A stretch of DNA of 64,000 bases from Amanita rubescens (taxonomy: Eukaryota; Basidiomycota; Agaricomycetes; Agaricales; Amanitaceae). Location: contig WION01000006.1 in NCBI GenBank assembly GCA_015039365.1, forward strand, positions 868,001 to 932,000, written 5' to 3'. The position numbers and the translations under genes are program-made. Below are positions 37,128 to 47,244 of this stretch, in pieces (position 1 is the stretch's first letter; every line of letters begins with the position of its first letter). The notes below the pieces were generated by a model. The model was given only the letters and a program-made list of their open reading frames with translations, was not told the DNA's origin and made no database searches.

Positions 37128-37952
37128 CTACACTGTGGAAGGTAATTGTTGCAAGCACGCGCGTATATCGCGCAGCGTGGAAGCCTTGTCGTAGTAGAGC
37201 CTACCGCAACCATTGTTCGGACAGCTCGCGCTCCAACATGCGAGGGCCTCTGGCCACTCGTCGAGCATCTCCATCAACGTGTCTCCGAGCGGACGTTTGT
37301 CGAGCTCGAGGACCATCCTGAGTTTGAGTGCGCGCCATGCGTGGTTGTCGATATCGGCGGCACACCCGGCGCACAGATAGTGCAACGCATTCCCAGCGTT
37401 GAAAGCCATCTCTGCGTCGATCCGGGCCTGAAATTCGTCTCTGCGCCTCCGATGCAAAAGTAAGAGATCCAACAGGTCTGGGGATGGGAGTTGCTGCAGC
37501 TGTTCCAAGTTGTCTTCATCGTAGATAGAGAGTGAGAGGGTAAACATGGAAGCGATCTTTCTCTCTTCTTCCCATTTCATACGAGAAGTGAGACGATAGA
37601 GACGGATGGGGTGTTTAAGGAGCGGGGGCGAGGTGACGGAGGAGCGGAGGGTGGAGAGGGGACCTGCAGCACCCCAAGCGTCTGCGAGGGCCAGGACGGA
37701 TTCAAAGTCGTCCAAGTTGACCCAGACTGGAATTTCGAGACCTGATATCATGCGGAGAAAGCGATCGAGGGTGTTGTCGTTATGAGGGACTTGAATGGGA
37801 GCATGTTGTAGTTTGAGGGATTTGAATCGGGTGCAAGAATCGCGGAGGATAAATGCGGGTATACGGTATGTTGTACCTTGTATCGATCGGAGGACGGTAT
37901 CGGCGTTGGGGTCTGTGAAGAGCGGGTGCATCGAAGGCGTGCATCGGGTCAC
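37128..37952 (-). CDS. BTB/POZ-domain protein
   Basis: Intronless gene of about 270 residues. The N-terminal HPLFTDPNADTVLRSIQG, followed by YRIPAFILRDSCTRFKSL, is the BTB fold seen in the expanded Agaricomycete BTB families. A helical C-terminal half with Cys pairs (CAGCAADIDNHAW, CPNNGCGRLY) follows, as in many of these proteins. Such proteins may be Cullin-3 adaptors or oligomerisation modules; partners are unknown. The start is 37952 or, more likely from family alignment, the Met at 37931. Divergent from the PfkB gene over a very short promoter. Confidence 0.7.
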   Translation of the reverse strand: MTRCTPSMHPLFTDPNADTVLRSIQGTTYRIPAFILRDSCTRFKSLKLQHAPIQVPHNDNTLDRFLRMISGLEIPVWVNLDDFESVLALADAWGAAGPLSTLRSSVTSPPLLKHPIRLYRLTSRMKWEEERKIASMFTLSLSIYDEDNLEQLQQLPSPDLLDLLLLHRRRRDEFQARIDAEMAFNAGNALHYLCAGCAADIDNHAWRALKLRMVLELDKRPLGDTLMEMLDEWPEALACWSASCPNNGCGRLYYDKASTLRDIRACLQQLPSTV

Positions 37953-37999
37953 GTACGCTCACGTGAATAGTCACGCGTGTCACGTAGTTTTACCCTTCC
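37931..37999. promoter_or_regulatory. Compact bidirectional promoter with four TCACG motifs
   Basis: Only about 47-68 bp separate the BTB and PfkB starts. TCACG occurs at 37949, 37959, 37971 and 37980, roughly one helical turn apart. The second copy is the palindrome TCACGTGA, which includes a CACGTG E-box that bHLH factors of Cbf1/Tye7 type bind in other fungi. Binding here is inference. Confidence 0.45.
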
Positions 38000-39637
38000 A
38001 TGGCCCCGCCGCCTTTGCGCATCGTAGCATCCGGTACTCTCTTTCTCACTCATACATTGATAGTCCCATCCCATCCACCACCAGCTACAGTCATCCGTGC
38101 CAGATCAGTGAACAAATCAAGAGGTGGTTCTGCCAATATCGTATGTATTTTACTTCCTCTTCCCTTCCTCCATCTTAACCCCCTGTTAGATCCTCTCCCT
38201 TTTGGCCCAATTCTCAGGCGTAGATACCCTTCTTATTGCTCCTCTCGGTGGTAACGATGAGGCAAAAATGATCACCCGCGAACTTGAAAGAGAGGGCGTC
38301 AACACCCATTATTGCAAGCTCTGGCCCAACGCTGGTGTCCCAAGTGCTTGGGTCATCCATTCAGGTGAGCCCCACTCCACCTCCTCCTTGCCTATCACCA
38401 ACCCTTTGTTCAGAGGACGGAAACACGCGCACGGTCATCAACCACAACCCACTTCCCGACATCACTCACGAAGATTTCGTCTCGATACTCGGTCCTTTGT
38501 TAGCTCCAGAAAACTATCCCCAACACTCACCCACGCAATCACCAACATTATCATCTAGTCACTTCAACTCATCCTCCAGCACGTTGCACAACCCTCACAG
38601 TCCTGCTCCTTTCGACTGGCTACACTTTGAAGGGCGGTCCGTCAAGACGACGCTCAACAATATGACCGGACTAGACGGCCTAGCACGCGAGCGGAAATGG
38701 AGAAGCTACTGCGTCTTCTCCGTAGACATTAGTCGCAGGGGGCGACAGGGCGTTGAAGCGGTGTGAATCTCTTTTTCTTCTCTTGCTTCAAGTCCACGCC
38801 TAATGTTGCTAGTCTAGCTCATACCACACGCTGACGTCCTCTTCGTGAGCAAACAATACGCCCAGTCCATCTCGCCAGAATACGCCGCGTCCCCTCGCGC
38901 TTTTCTTCTCTCCCTCACCTCGAACACCGCCCCACACGCTCTCATCGTAGCTCATTGGGGCTCAGAGGGAGCAGCTGTCTTGTCCGTTCCCACTAGGGAG
39001 TACTTTCAGAGTTCAGGTTGGGTCGAAGACAAGCTCCCACCCAAGCCTAAAGATCCTGTCCTCAAACCTCCCGAAGACAACAGCGAATACCATTCTGTAA
39101 GGAGCGGAAGTGCGTATTGGGCAGACGGCAGGAGCAGGACTCTCTCTACCTTTTCTGGTGGTGGGCCACCGTCAGACGAAGCTGCCGGACCTTCGGCTAA
39201 GGTTCCGCAGACATCGAGGCGACACGGACACAAGGGCAAGAGGCCCATTCATAGCAGCGGCGATGACGACGAAGAAGACGATGACTCGGAGGGAACCGAG
39301 ACACCAGGTGGTAATGGCGACGCCGATGGCATGACGGACGAAGTAGGATCTCAAGACGCGTTTATTCGCCGGCATGATATACGCGCTCAGCAGGAAACTC
39401 TGTCCTGGACATCCTTATACGCCTATTTCTGGTGGTGATGATAAAAAGGGTCCCGATTCGGACCGAGCGCGTTGGAGGTTGGATGAATGTCTTCGGTGTG
39501 TTTTGAGTTTCAATCTCTGAGCTTTGGGGTTGACAGCGTCTGATAGGTTTGCGACTGAGCTGGCGGGGCGCAAGGCAAGACGGAGTAATTGGGATGGATT
39601 GGCGGAAGAAATGATACGAGCTGGATGGTTTGATTGA
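38000..39637 (+). CDS. PfkB-family sugar kinase (ketohexokinase/ribokinase-like)
   Basis: Cytosolic carbohydrate kinase. The N-terminus is RIVASGTLFLTHTLIVP, then RGGSANI, the PfkB glycine motif, LIAPLGGNDEAKMITREL, PSAWVIHSG, and FDWLHFEGRSVKTTLNNM. The second signature reads DEVGSQDAFIAGMIYALS: the catalytic Asp is kept but GAGD is replaced by GSQD. A long acidic, disordered insert precedes it (GDDDEEDDDSEGTETPGG). Four introns. An extra C at 39367 breaks the frame inside the catalytic motif, with perfect codons on both sides. The C-terminus is EEMIRAGWFD. The sugar substrate cannot be told. Its 3' end is duplicated near 49 kb. Confidence 0.8.
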
Positions 39638-39690
39638 CGTATTAATGAACATTTATGAACTAGTGACGAGGTTTACCATGACTTTCACGG
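39418..39690 (+). repeat. Left copy of the duplicated PfkB 3' end
   Basis: The last ~220 bp of the PfkB gene and ~50 bp of downstream DNA recur, diverged and with deletions, at 48893-49110 in the same orientation. The shared trailer is ATTAATGAACATTTATGAAC followed by TAGTGACGAG. Confidence 0.8.
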
Positions 39691-40221
39691 CATTATACTT
39701 GCATTCACATTTTTTATGATAAGACGCGTCGCGCGCCCCGTTCGTCCTCTCTGCATCTCGTAGACTCGGCATAGCATTTTTTTCACTTACCCATCTCCCT
39801 TCACAGGTCTGCAGCAAGTCCGCGCCGCACTTGTCCCCTCATTAGAACGGTTTCGTCCCGACTTCTGAGCCGTTCGAGCCTCAGTTCGGCGCCTCTTAAC
39901 TCCGCTCCACCACCATCCCCCGTGGGAATTCCCAGTACTCTACCGAACACCCCGTCGTCCAACAAGTGGCTCCACTTACAGATATGGGGCACGATTAGTG
40001 GACGTGAGACGTTATTCAAGTAAAACTCATTGGTCTGAACATTGTGTGAACCTTGAATGTATTGACACCTGAGCGCAGGAACGCGTGCCAAGTTATACTA
40101 ACGCACTTGCCCGTTCACTACTATACTATCGTACAATGAATCAACCCGTTATACTAACTGAAATCAATCGACTCGCTTAAAGGTCGGGGCCTGGCGTACG
40201 TTCAAAACTCCAAATGCATAC
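39691..40221. other. Spacer at the left side of the island
   Basis: No gene recognised. From about 40095 the sequence resembles the spacers downstream of the other beta-trefoil-like genes, for example ATACTAACTGAAATCAATCG here and near 43200. Confidence 0.4.
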
Positions 40222-40795
40222 TTAGTTATCTACTTCGAAGAACGACCAACGAGCATGCTTTGAGTCGGCCGAAATCTTATACTGAGTACATTGTGAGCCA
40301 TATCCATTTCATATACGGTTTTTTAACTTACGCCACCATATCCCGATGGACAGACATACCAGGATGGATATTCACCATAAGATAAGCTGTGAAATCGTTT
40401 GTCAATTAAGATATGAGAGTGACTAGCTATAATAGACTAACAAATAATCTCCTTTAGTTTCAGTCTCCCTGAATACGAAGAGGGTGGGTTCCCTCTCTTG
40501 ATCAATGAGAGTACCCTCAACGTAGGTTGAAGGCTTAAAGGACGTCCCGGATGTCTTGTTGCAACACCTATAACGGTCATTCCCCAAGCTCTCAATATTC
40601 CACTAGTAGAGAATATGAATTAAGAACGCCTGCGGGTGTTGGTATTGTACGTACTTCGACATTTTCGTCGTTTCTATTCTTCGTGCCTAATACTTGATGG
40701 ACATTCCCCTTTGCTTCTACTTTAACGACGCTGTCATCATCGTTACAGATAGCAATGTAGGTCCCGGTGGTTAGAGTTCCTTCTCCGCGGCGCAT
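40222..40795 (-). CDS. Small beta-trefoil-like protein, array copy A (complete)
   Basis: Four exons encode about 150 residues: TTGTYIAICNDDDSVVKVEA, WNIESLGNDRYRCCNKTSG, LFVFRETETKGDYL, MVNIHPGMSVHRDM and SADSKHARWSFFEVDN. GTY, NDRY and a closing RWSFF, with a Trp-started second exon, suggest three similar beta units as in small mushroom beta-trefoils (mycocypin/cospin-like inhibitors or ricin-B lectins). This is a structural guess from pattern, not a family match. There is no signal peptide. A TATA box (TTTTATA on the plus strand, 40839-40845) lies 44 bp upstream and favours this start over the Met at 40828. Confidence 0.55.
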
Positions 40796-41353
40796 TTTGG
40801 AGCAAACTGGGTGATGCAAGGTGATCAACTTGCCCTCGTTTTATACCCGCTGCTGGCACGTTCGCTGATAACTGTCATCAAAAGTGACCAAGTTTGTATA
40901 ACCATAACGTGTGGCCAAAAGTATGTTTGACACAAGTTTAACTGACGGCCGTCTTCATGTCAAACTTTATACGGCAGACATCGGCCTACATCAGACCCCA
41001 GAAAGATGGAAATGTCATAAAGACACCCGGAAGGGTTATTTTGATACTACCGTGCAATCCCTGTAGGCGCTTTTTCCTCTCTTGACTATTCCATTTGCAA
41101 TATAAGATTGCTCATCATCTCGTCCCACCTTCATTAGATTGATCAAGATTGCACGGTCGCCATGAGAGCTGACAATAAGAATAAACAAAGTTCCGATGAC
41201 TGTCCATCATGATCTCATCTCGATCTGTTCGACCACGACCTAATGAACTTCGCCTTTGCAATTCAACTGCACTTTCCACTCCCATATACTACTATTGTAC
41301 AATGGATCAATCGACGCGCTTAAAGGGGGTACGTCCAAAGCCCAAACGTATAT

Positions 41354-41660
41354 TTAGTTATCTACTCTGAAGAATGACCAACGCGACTGGTTCGGGTCGA
41401 TCGAAATCTTATACTGAGCAATTGCGAGCAATATCCATTTTATATACAGGTTTTAGCTTACGCCAGAGCCATATCCCAACGGACAGATATACCAGGATGA
41501 ATTTTCATCAAAAGACATGCTGTGAAATGATCGTTTGTCAATGAAGATATGGGAATGACAATGGACTAACAAGTATTCTCCTTTAGTTTCAGTTTCTCTG
41601 AATATGAGGAGGACACGTTCTATCTCTTGATCAAGAGGAGCACCTTCTCATGGTCGGCCG
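41354..41660 (-). pseudogene. Beta-trefoil-like array copy B, 3' fragment
   Basis: Matches exons 2 (3' part), 3 and 4 of copy A: the plus-strand text with CCTTTAGTTTCAGT, CATATCCCAACGGACAG and AGAATGACCAACGCGACTGG parallels copy A. Exon 1 and the promoter are missing, and similarity ends near 41660. No start codon is available in frame. Confidence 0.7.
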
Positions 41661-41881
41661 TGACCTTTTTTGCTTTGATAGTCGTATCCAACTCGTACAT
41701 GCTATTTGTACGATAAGACTAGCCGGTAAGCATTCGTCACCCAACAAGATCAAGAAACATCTTTGAAATTCAACTGCATATCCACTCCCCTATTCTGTCA
41801 TACAATGAACATTCAAACCATAACGCCAACCGAGATCAATTTACACGTCTAAAGGACCTAACGTGCGTTCAAGGCTCATAC

Positions 41882-42403
41882 TCAGTCCTCTAATTTAAAG
41901 GCTGACCAACGGGATTGTTCTTTCGAAATCTTAAACTAACGCATTGTGAGCCAAATCCATCTCGTGTACTTCTTAACTTACGCCAGTGCCATAATTCACA
42001 GGGTGGATATACCAGGGTTCACTTTCGTCGAGAGACACGCTGTCAAGAAATCATTAGTAAAAACATGGTTATTGACCAACTTGTATTCCCCTTTCAGTCT
42101 CTCTGATCACGTAAACGACGGATTCAACCTGTTGGTCAAAGAGAGCCCCTTCAGCGTGGCTTGAAGGTTTGAATCCCGTCCCGGATTTCTTGTTGCAAAT
42201 CCTAAAACGATCGTTCCCCAGGCACTCCGTAACATACCACTAGAGATTATAAATGAAAAATGCGTGTAGCTGTTGATATTGTACGTACTAGATAGTGTAT
42301 GGCCAGACCCACTCCTTTCTACTTTAGGAACGTGATCTTGGTCGTTCAAGGTGGTGATAGGAATGTAAGTCCCAGTCGAGAAAGGTCCTACTACGCGGTG
42401 CAT
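41882..42403 (-). CDS. Small beta-trefoil-like protein, array copy C (complete, diverged)
   Basis: Same exon plan as copy A: exon 1 with MHRVVGPFSTGTYIPITTLN, exon 2 CLGNDRFRICNKKSGTGFKP and ESVVYVIRETER, exon 3 with SLDESEPWYI-like coding around 42000, and exon 4 ending in SRWSAFKLED. The TATA box (42442-42448) sits 39 bp ahead of the ATG. The ends of the protein differ most from copy A. It is presumably expressed, since the splice sites look sound, but exon 3 was less clear to read. Confidence 0.5.
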
Positions 42404-43248
42404 GTTGGAGTAACTGGATGCAAAGTGACTAACAAGAACCCTTTTATACTCGCTGTCGTGTTCTAGGCAGAGGTACGAATGCAGCTCAACCAAGTCATCC
42501 ATGGCGCTCTCAAGATCCTCGGAAAGTTTATCATACAAAGAGACTACAGTCGGACGTGCGTACCAGCTTTACAGTGGTCTTACATTAACGTTCTTTTGTT
42601 GTCCGGAAAGCGATTCGTCGTAAACTTTGTTTTTGCACCAGAACACATCACCCACTCTTTCGGGTACCACTGATACAGCAGAGCGAGTAAGTCTCAAGTT
42701 TCAAGTTTCCGGGGGATTCATGAATATGACCGCATGAGTATTATAAATCATCGGGCCCGGTCTCTCGTCTTGAAGCCAAACACTACTTCACACGAGGACA
42801 ATACGGCAAATGAATTGAATTGTTAGCATCCGCCTTCCCACCCCGAAAACAAGGTTCTGAAGATGCGAGATATGCCGCGCCACCGTTTGCAAACCGGCTA
42901 TCCTCGCTCTTCTACTTGATGCACAACACGAGATCATCATCTACTACTACTATTCCCCTTTCGTCATCCCCATGTCATTTGCAATATAAAACCGACCATC
43001 AGTATTCGTCCTTTATCAGATTGCGGGGTTGCCGTGAGAGCTTGGAAATGCTGACGGCAATAAGGCTAACTACAAAAAACAACGATTCGTCTCATCTCGG
43101 CTTGTTCGACTACGACTCCAAGGAATTTCGTCTTTGCAATCCGACTACGTTTTCCGCTCTACTATACTATGGTACAATAAACCATTCAACCCATCATACT
43201 AACCGAAATCAATCGACACGCTTTGCGTCCAAACGTATACTTAGTTAT

Positions 43249-43470
43249 CTAGTACTTTGAGTCTTTGAAGAATGACCAACGCGCCTGGTTCCGGTCGGTC
43301 GAAATCTTATACTGAACACATTTTGGTATTTTGGTATTTTCGTCGTTTCTATTCTTCGTGCTTAACATTGCATAGCCATCCCCTTTTGCTTCCACTTGTA
43401 AAACACTGTCGTCGCTGTTACAGATAGAGACGTAGGTCCCGTTCGTTATATTTCCCTCTGCACGGTGCAT
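43249..43470 (-). CDS. Beta-trefoil-like array copy D, internally deleted but open
   Basis: Exon 1 (MHRAEGNITNGTYVSICN) is joined directly to the last exon (ISTDRNQARWSFFKDSKY) in one open frame of about 73 codons. Exons 2 and 3 are gone. At the join lies a short tandem ACCAAAAT duplication, and the old acceptor CAG is retained as coding sequence. TATA box and start are intact (TTTATA on the plus strand at 43506-43511). A Helitron fragment sits about 100 bp upstream. Product stability is doubtful. Confidence 0.5.
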   Translation of the reverse strand: MHRAEGNITNGTYVSICNSDDSVLQVEAKGDGYAMLSTKNRNDENTKIPKCVQYKISTDRNQARWSFFKDSKY

Positions 43471-43572
43471 TTTGGAGTGATCCAAGGTGAACAACTTGCG
43501 CTCGCTTTATACTCGCTGCCATGTTCACTGACAACAACTGTCATCAAGATAAAAGTGACCAAGTTTGCATTA

Positions 43573-46000
43573 CCTTGCTTGAAAAGCAAGGTTTATTCGT
43601 AGAGAGTTTCTGTCCCACAATAATGCCAAACACCTCGGCAAAGTCCGCCGCTTCCAGGCCGCCGCCCAGCGATCCCTCGCGTTCCTCCCCCCCCCCCCTC
43701 CCCCTTCCTCCTCCCACCGCACTCGCCTATTGGGCCGGACGTCGCTTTGCCCTCCCTCTGACCCCGACCGCTGTCGCGTTCTTTCGCCAACCCCTACCGA
43801 CCCGACAACCCGGCAATGTCCAACGTTTCGCATGGGGGCCGAGATTGCCTCCGTCCGAGGACCCTCTCTGTGCCCGCCAGATCGTTTGCAATGGGCTCCA
43901 CCTCGATGAATATGCGTCTTGATGATCGGGAAAACCCAACCGAAAAAAGAAAAAAAAAGGTCCCGTTAATTTTGTCTTTTGGGTCGGACGTGGACTCCCC
44001 TTCTTTCTGTCCCTGACCGCCTAGAGTATGCGTATTTCACCGTGCCTAACGTCAGACTAAAAAATTGGCACAGATGTCTGGCCATGTTGAAGAGGCCCAT
44101 GAAGAAGTTTATAACCGCCTCTCCGATTTGCGGTGGAGTACTCTCCGTCACTATGCCTCTTTTTTCTGTGGACTCCCATCTACGGATCGCAGGAACAAGC
44201 ACGACCTGATCTATTGGATCATCCGCAGTTCACCACCATCTGTCTTAGACCGACTTTTGACGTTCGCAGCAGAAGCTTCACAACAGGCCGATACTCATAT
44301 CGGAAAACGCACGCATGCTCGGGACGGCACTGACGAGGACGAACCAGCCGCCACCCGTGTTAGAGCTGCCGAAGCCGTGGACTCCTCGTCGTTTCTTGAG
44401 GTACCCACCGACGCCGAGCGAAGGCACTGCTATCGATCATTCTACGACGCCACCTCAAACGAGGCCTTGGGATCTGGTGTCTGTGGCGTCTGCGGCAGAC
44501 ACGCGTTTTTGAAAGCGGACCTCTTAAAATGGTTTTCCTTACACGCGATTCCCAACCGTCGCCGCTTGGCCCCCGCGATACCACATCCTGATCACGACCT
44601 CTTTCACAATCTTTTACTGGAGCCATTGGGCACTCGACAAATGCCGGATGGCTTCTTCGTTCGAATCTGTTGTCACTGCGACGGGGATTTAAAGAACGGC
44701 GACCTGAACCGTCCGCCCAGGTGATCCTTGGCTAACAACCTCTGGATCGGGAGGGTTCCACCGGTTCTGACGCGCCTAAGCTTTCCGGAACAGCTGCTCG
44801 TAGCTTTGGTCTATCCAAGGGTTTTTGTATTCAAGCTATTTCCGAGGCGAGTGAACAATTTTTACTTGGGTTCAGACAACCCTAGCCTTCAGAGAGCGAT
44901 GCGTGGGAATGTCTGCAGCTACGAGCTGGATGCGCCAGGTATTGCTGAAACGGTTCAGGGAAACTTGATGCCTCGTCGTCCGGAAATTCTGGCCTCCGTC
45001 ATCCAAATTACCTTGTTCGGCCAGCGACGATTGCCCGAAAACTGGATGCGTAACCTCTTTCGCGTTCGAAGGAACTATATCCGGGAGGCTCTAGTCTGGT
45101 TGAAAGCCAATAATCCAAGATTTTACGGACACATTCGCATCTCTTCCGAACACCTGGATTCTCTTCCCGATGATGGTGTCCCCTTGGAATTGATGGCCAT
45201 CGCCCGTCATGTCGACGATCCGGATTTAGTGCATGAGCAGAATGACTCTTATATTCCCGGCGAGAACGATGAAATAGGTATTCTGGAATCCTTTTCTCTG
45301 TCGTCTCACGTGAGACTCATAATGTTCAGATTCGGATGCCTGCAATGCTGACGTCGATTCAGAAGAGGGGTCCATTTCCGATGAAGATGACCTCGAATCT
45401 GGTGCGCCTCGTTTTCTTAGGTCCCCCCTTGCTGTCTATCTGACGATATTCTTCAGTGCCCCCCGAGGTCTTTCCGATTCAGGTTTCGGGCGCCATAGAT
45501 ACGGATCTCACCTCCATGTCGGCGCCTGACCTCTTGCGACAAGGTCTGTCCAATCTGTGCTCTGACTCGCGAGAACCTCCATATGGCGTTCATTGCTGAA
45601 TGGTCTGGAACTCGAAGGTTTTCGTAAAATGGATCAGGATGACAAGAAATTTGTCACAAAGTACAAATACGTGGTGCCCGCTAATGCGAGATCCTACCCG
45701 CCGAAACTTCAGGAATCCCCAATCAGATGGGCACGAGGGCATCTTTGAGGTTCAAATGCGAGGTTCTGTTCACGTACAAAAAACGAAACGAAGGAGGCGA
45801 AATATGATGTATGAACGCTCTTGGAAGGTTCAAAAGCGAGGTTCTATCCACGTATGGCAGATTATCAGAGAACAAACTAAGGAGGGGAATTATGATGTAT
45901 GCGACGACTTCACTTCTTAGTCCAATTTTAGTAGCATACGCTGTCTCTTGGAATGGATTTCAAGCAAGGTTGCTGCCGCCGCAGGCGGCGCTCCCCGAGT
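43573..46000 (+). mobile_element. Truncated Helitron-type element
   Basis: Contains the N-terminal DUF6570-type protein of fungal Helitrons but no Rep or Pif1 helicase, so it cannot move itself. It interrupts an array spacer: copy A reads AAGTTTGTATAACCATAAC, while here AAGTTTGCATTA is on the left and AACCAAAGCTTCCATAAC on the right. The left end has a perfect hairpin (TTGCTT-GAA-AAGCAA, 43575-43589). The right end has two (AGCAA-GG-TTGCT, 45963-45974; GCCGCC-GCA-GGCGGC, 45975-45989). The exact ends are within a few bases; a canonical CTRR terminus is not evident. Confidence 0.7.
43623..45597 (+). pseudogene. Helitron DUF6570-type N-terminal protein, broken
   Basis: Proline-rich start (MPNTSAKSAASRPPPSDP), a region with VCGVCGRHAFLKADLLKWFS and ICCHCDGDL (Cys pairs), then SLANNLWIGRVPPVLTRLSF, MRGNVCSYELDAPGIAETVQ, LRRNYIREALVWLKANNPRF-like coding and VPLELMAIARH. 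This is the conserved block ahead of the Rep and helicase domains in Agaricomycete Helitrons. A TGA at 44722-44724 stops the frame between RPPR and SLANN, and the gene ends at YGVHC. The Rep nuclease and Pif1 helicase are absent, so this is a dead copy. Confidence 0.8.
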
Positions 46001-47244
46001 AACCAAAGCTTCCATAACTCCAATTAAAAATATGTTTGACAAAAGTTAAACTGAAGGCCGGCGAGGAGATGATCGGCTGATTGACACGGACGTGAAAACA
46101 CTGAAGAGGCATCTGTCAGTCGGTACGAGAAAGAAGGCTATGATGGTGGCACCATGTTCTAAACGAGGCCCATGTGACATTGCTATCGCACAATAATCAA
46201 CTAAGACAGCGTGTTAGATCATGAGCAGGTACGTTTATTTTTAGCTTTGCCCAATCTTATGATCGATCATTCGGCGCTGAATTCGAAGGATAAATAAACT
46301 GAGCTAACTTCGGACTCCAGAGTGCCTATACCACATCTTTGTTTGTCTCTTGACTATGTCGATTTCTGTTCTTCGTCACCACTGACGTTTTCCTCCGCTT
46401 TCAAATGGGCGTGAGCTAAATGAACCCAACACTTCTTATGTATCACGTGACCTGAGCAACTTCCAACGCGCGCGCAAGACAGTGGTAGAATAGGCAGCTG
46501 GTCATATTAGTAATTACTTACGGTTTAAGAAAGCAATTAATCAAATACTAGAGGATGCAAGTCGCCGAAGTGGAGGCTTGGTAATGTGAACAGGCGATAT
46601 TGCATACAAGGACACATATATGATAGCGATAGCGATACCAATAAAATTAAGGGTAATAGCAGCGTCGGCTGGGCAAGTAAAAGCTAGGACGGATAGTCGG
46701 TGGCAGGGAGGAGAGAAGAAAGACGAGCGAAAGATGAGGGAGGAGGGCTATATATGCGGACGTCATTGTACACAGAGGTCGACATGATCATAAGAGGAAA
46801 AAGGACAAAATGGGCAGTTGGCAACATCGGCTTCAGCGATGTATGCGCCGTGTCGTGCGACGTGATGCGTGACGTTCGAGGGCAACAGACGTGAGCTGAG
46901 AGCCTGAGACAAGGACATGCGACACCAGTCATGCTTCAGGTGACGTGCAGCAAATAACAGAACAGGTAGGGCTCGTGGACTTGAAGTGTGTGTATGTGTT
47001 AGCTGAGACCAGGACGTGAAAAGCACAGACGATTGAGGGCATCCAGGCTGTGGACGGCCAGACATTTCCAAGTCTATGGGCGCTGCGTGCACTACGAGCT
47101 CTTCGAAAGGCGAGATCCATGAGGCGCAGCGAGCGTCGTCTCGTCGGCAGTCGGATGACGCCCGTCTCGGGTCTCGCCGATTGTCAGAAAAAGCCGAGGC
47201 AAGACCGTATCTTCCTTTCTTTTCAACCCAGATACACATAATCG
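46001..47244. other. Spacer upstream of the HeLo-like gene
   Basis: The first ~60 bp continue the array spacer interrupted by the Helitron (TATGTTTGAC, AGTT, AACTGA and GGCCG shared with 40923-40953). The remainder has no recognised gene. A 158-codon minus-strand frame (46763-47239) looks non-coding. Confidence 0.4.

Larger units (their letters stand above)
40222..43560 (-). repeat. Tandem array of four beta-trefoil-like gene units with shared spacers
   Basis: Stops at 40222, 41354, 41882 and 43249 mark four same-strand copies. Coding and spacer DNA are both repeated: the downstream spacer with ATCAATCGACACGCTT recurs near 40160, 41310 and 43210. Copies A and C are complete, B is a 3' fragment and D has lost its middle exons. 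Confidence 0.8.

Noticed and set aside
392..39637. Programmed +1 frameshifting as an explanation for the many single-base breaks
   Set aside because: The sites share no slippery motif or stop-codon context, and some sit in homopolymers. Error or mutation is simpler.
43570..43939. Gly/Arg-rich minus-strand frames
   Set aside because: Antisense of the proline-rich Helitron leader with a long C run at about 43690; no independent evidence.
44722..44724. TGA in the Helitron gene read as a recoded codon
   Set aside because: The element is truncated and lacks its helicase, so a dead copy with a nonsense mutation is enough.
46763..47239. 158-codon minus-strand frame in the spacer
   Set aside because: Composition changes along its length, no domain and no exon partners; likely chance.
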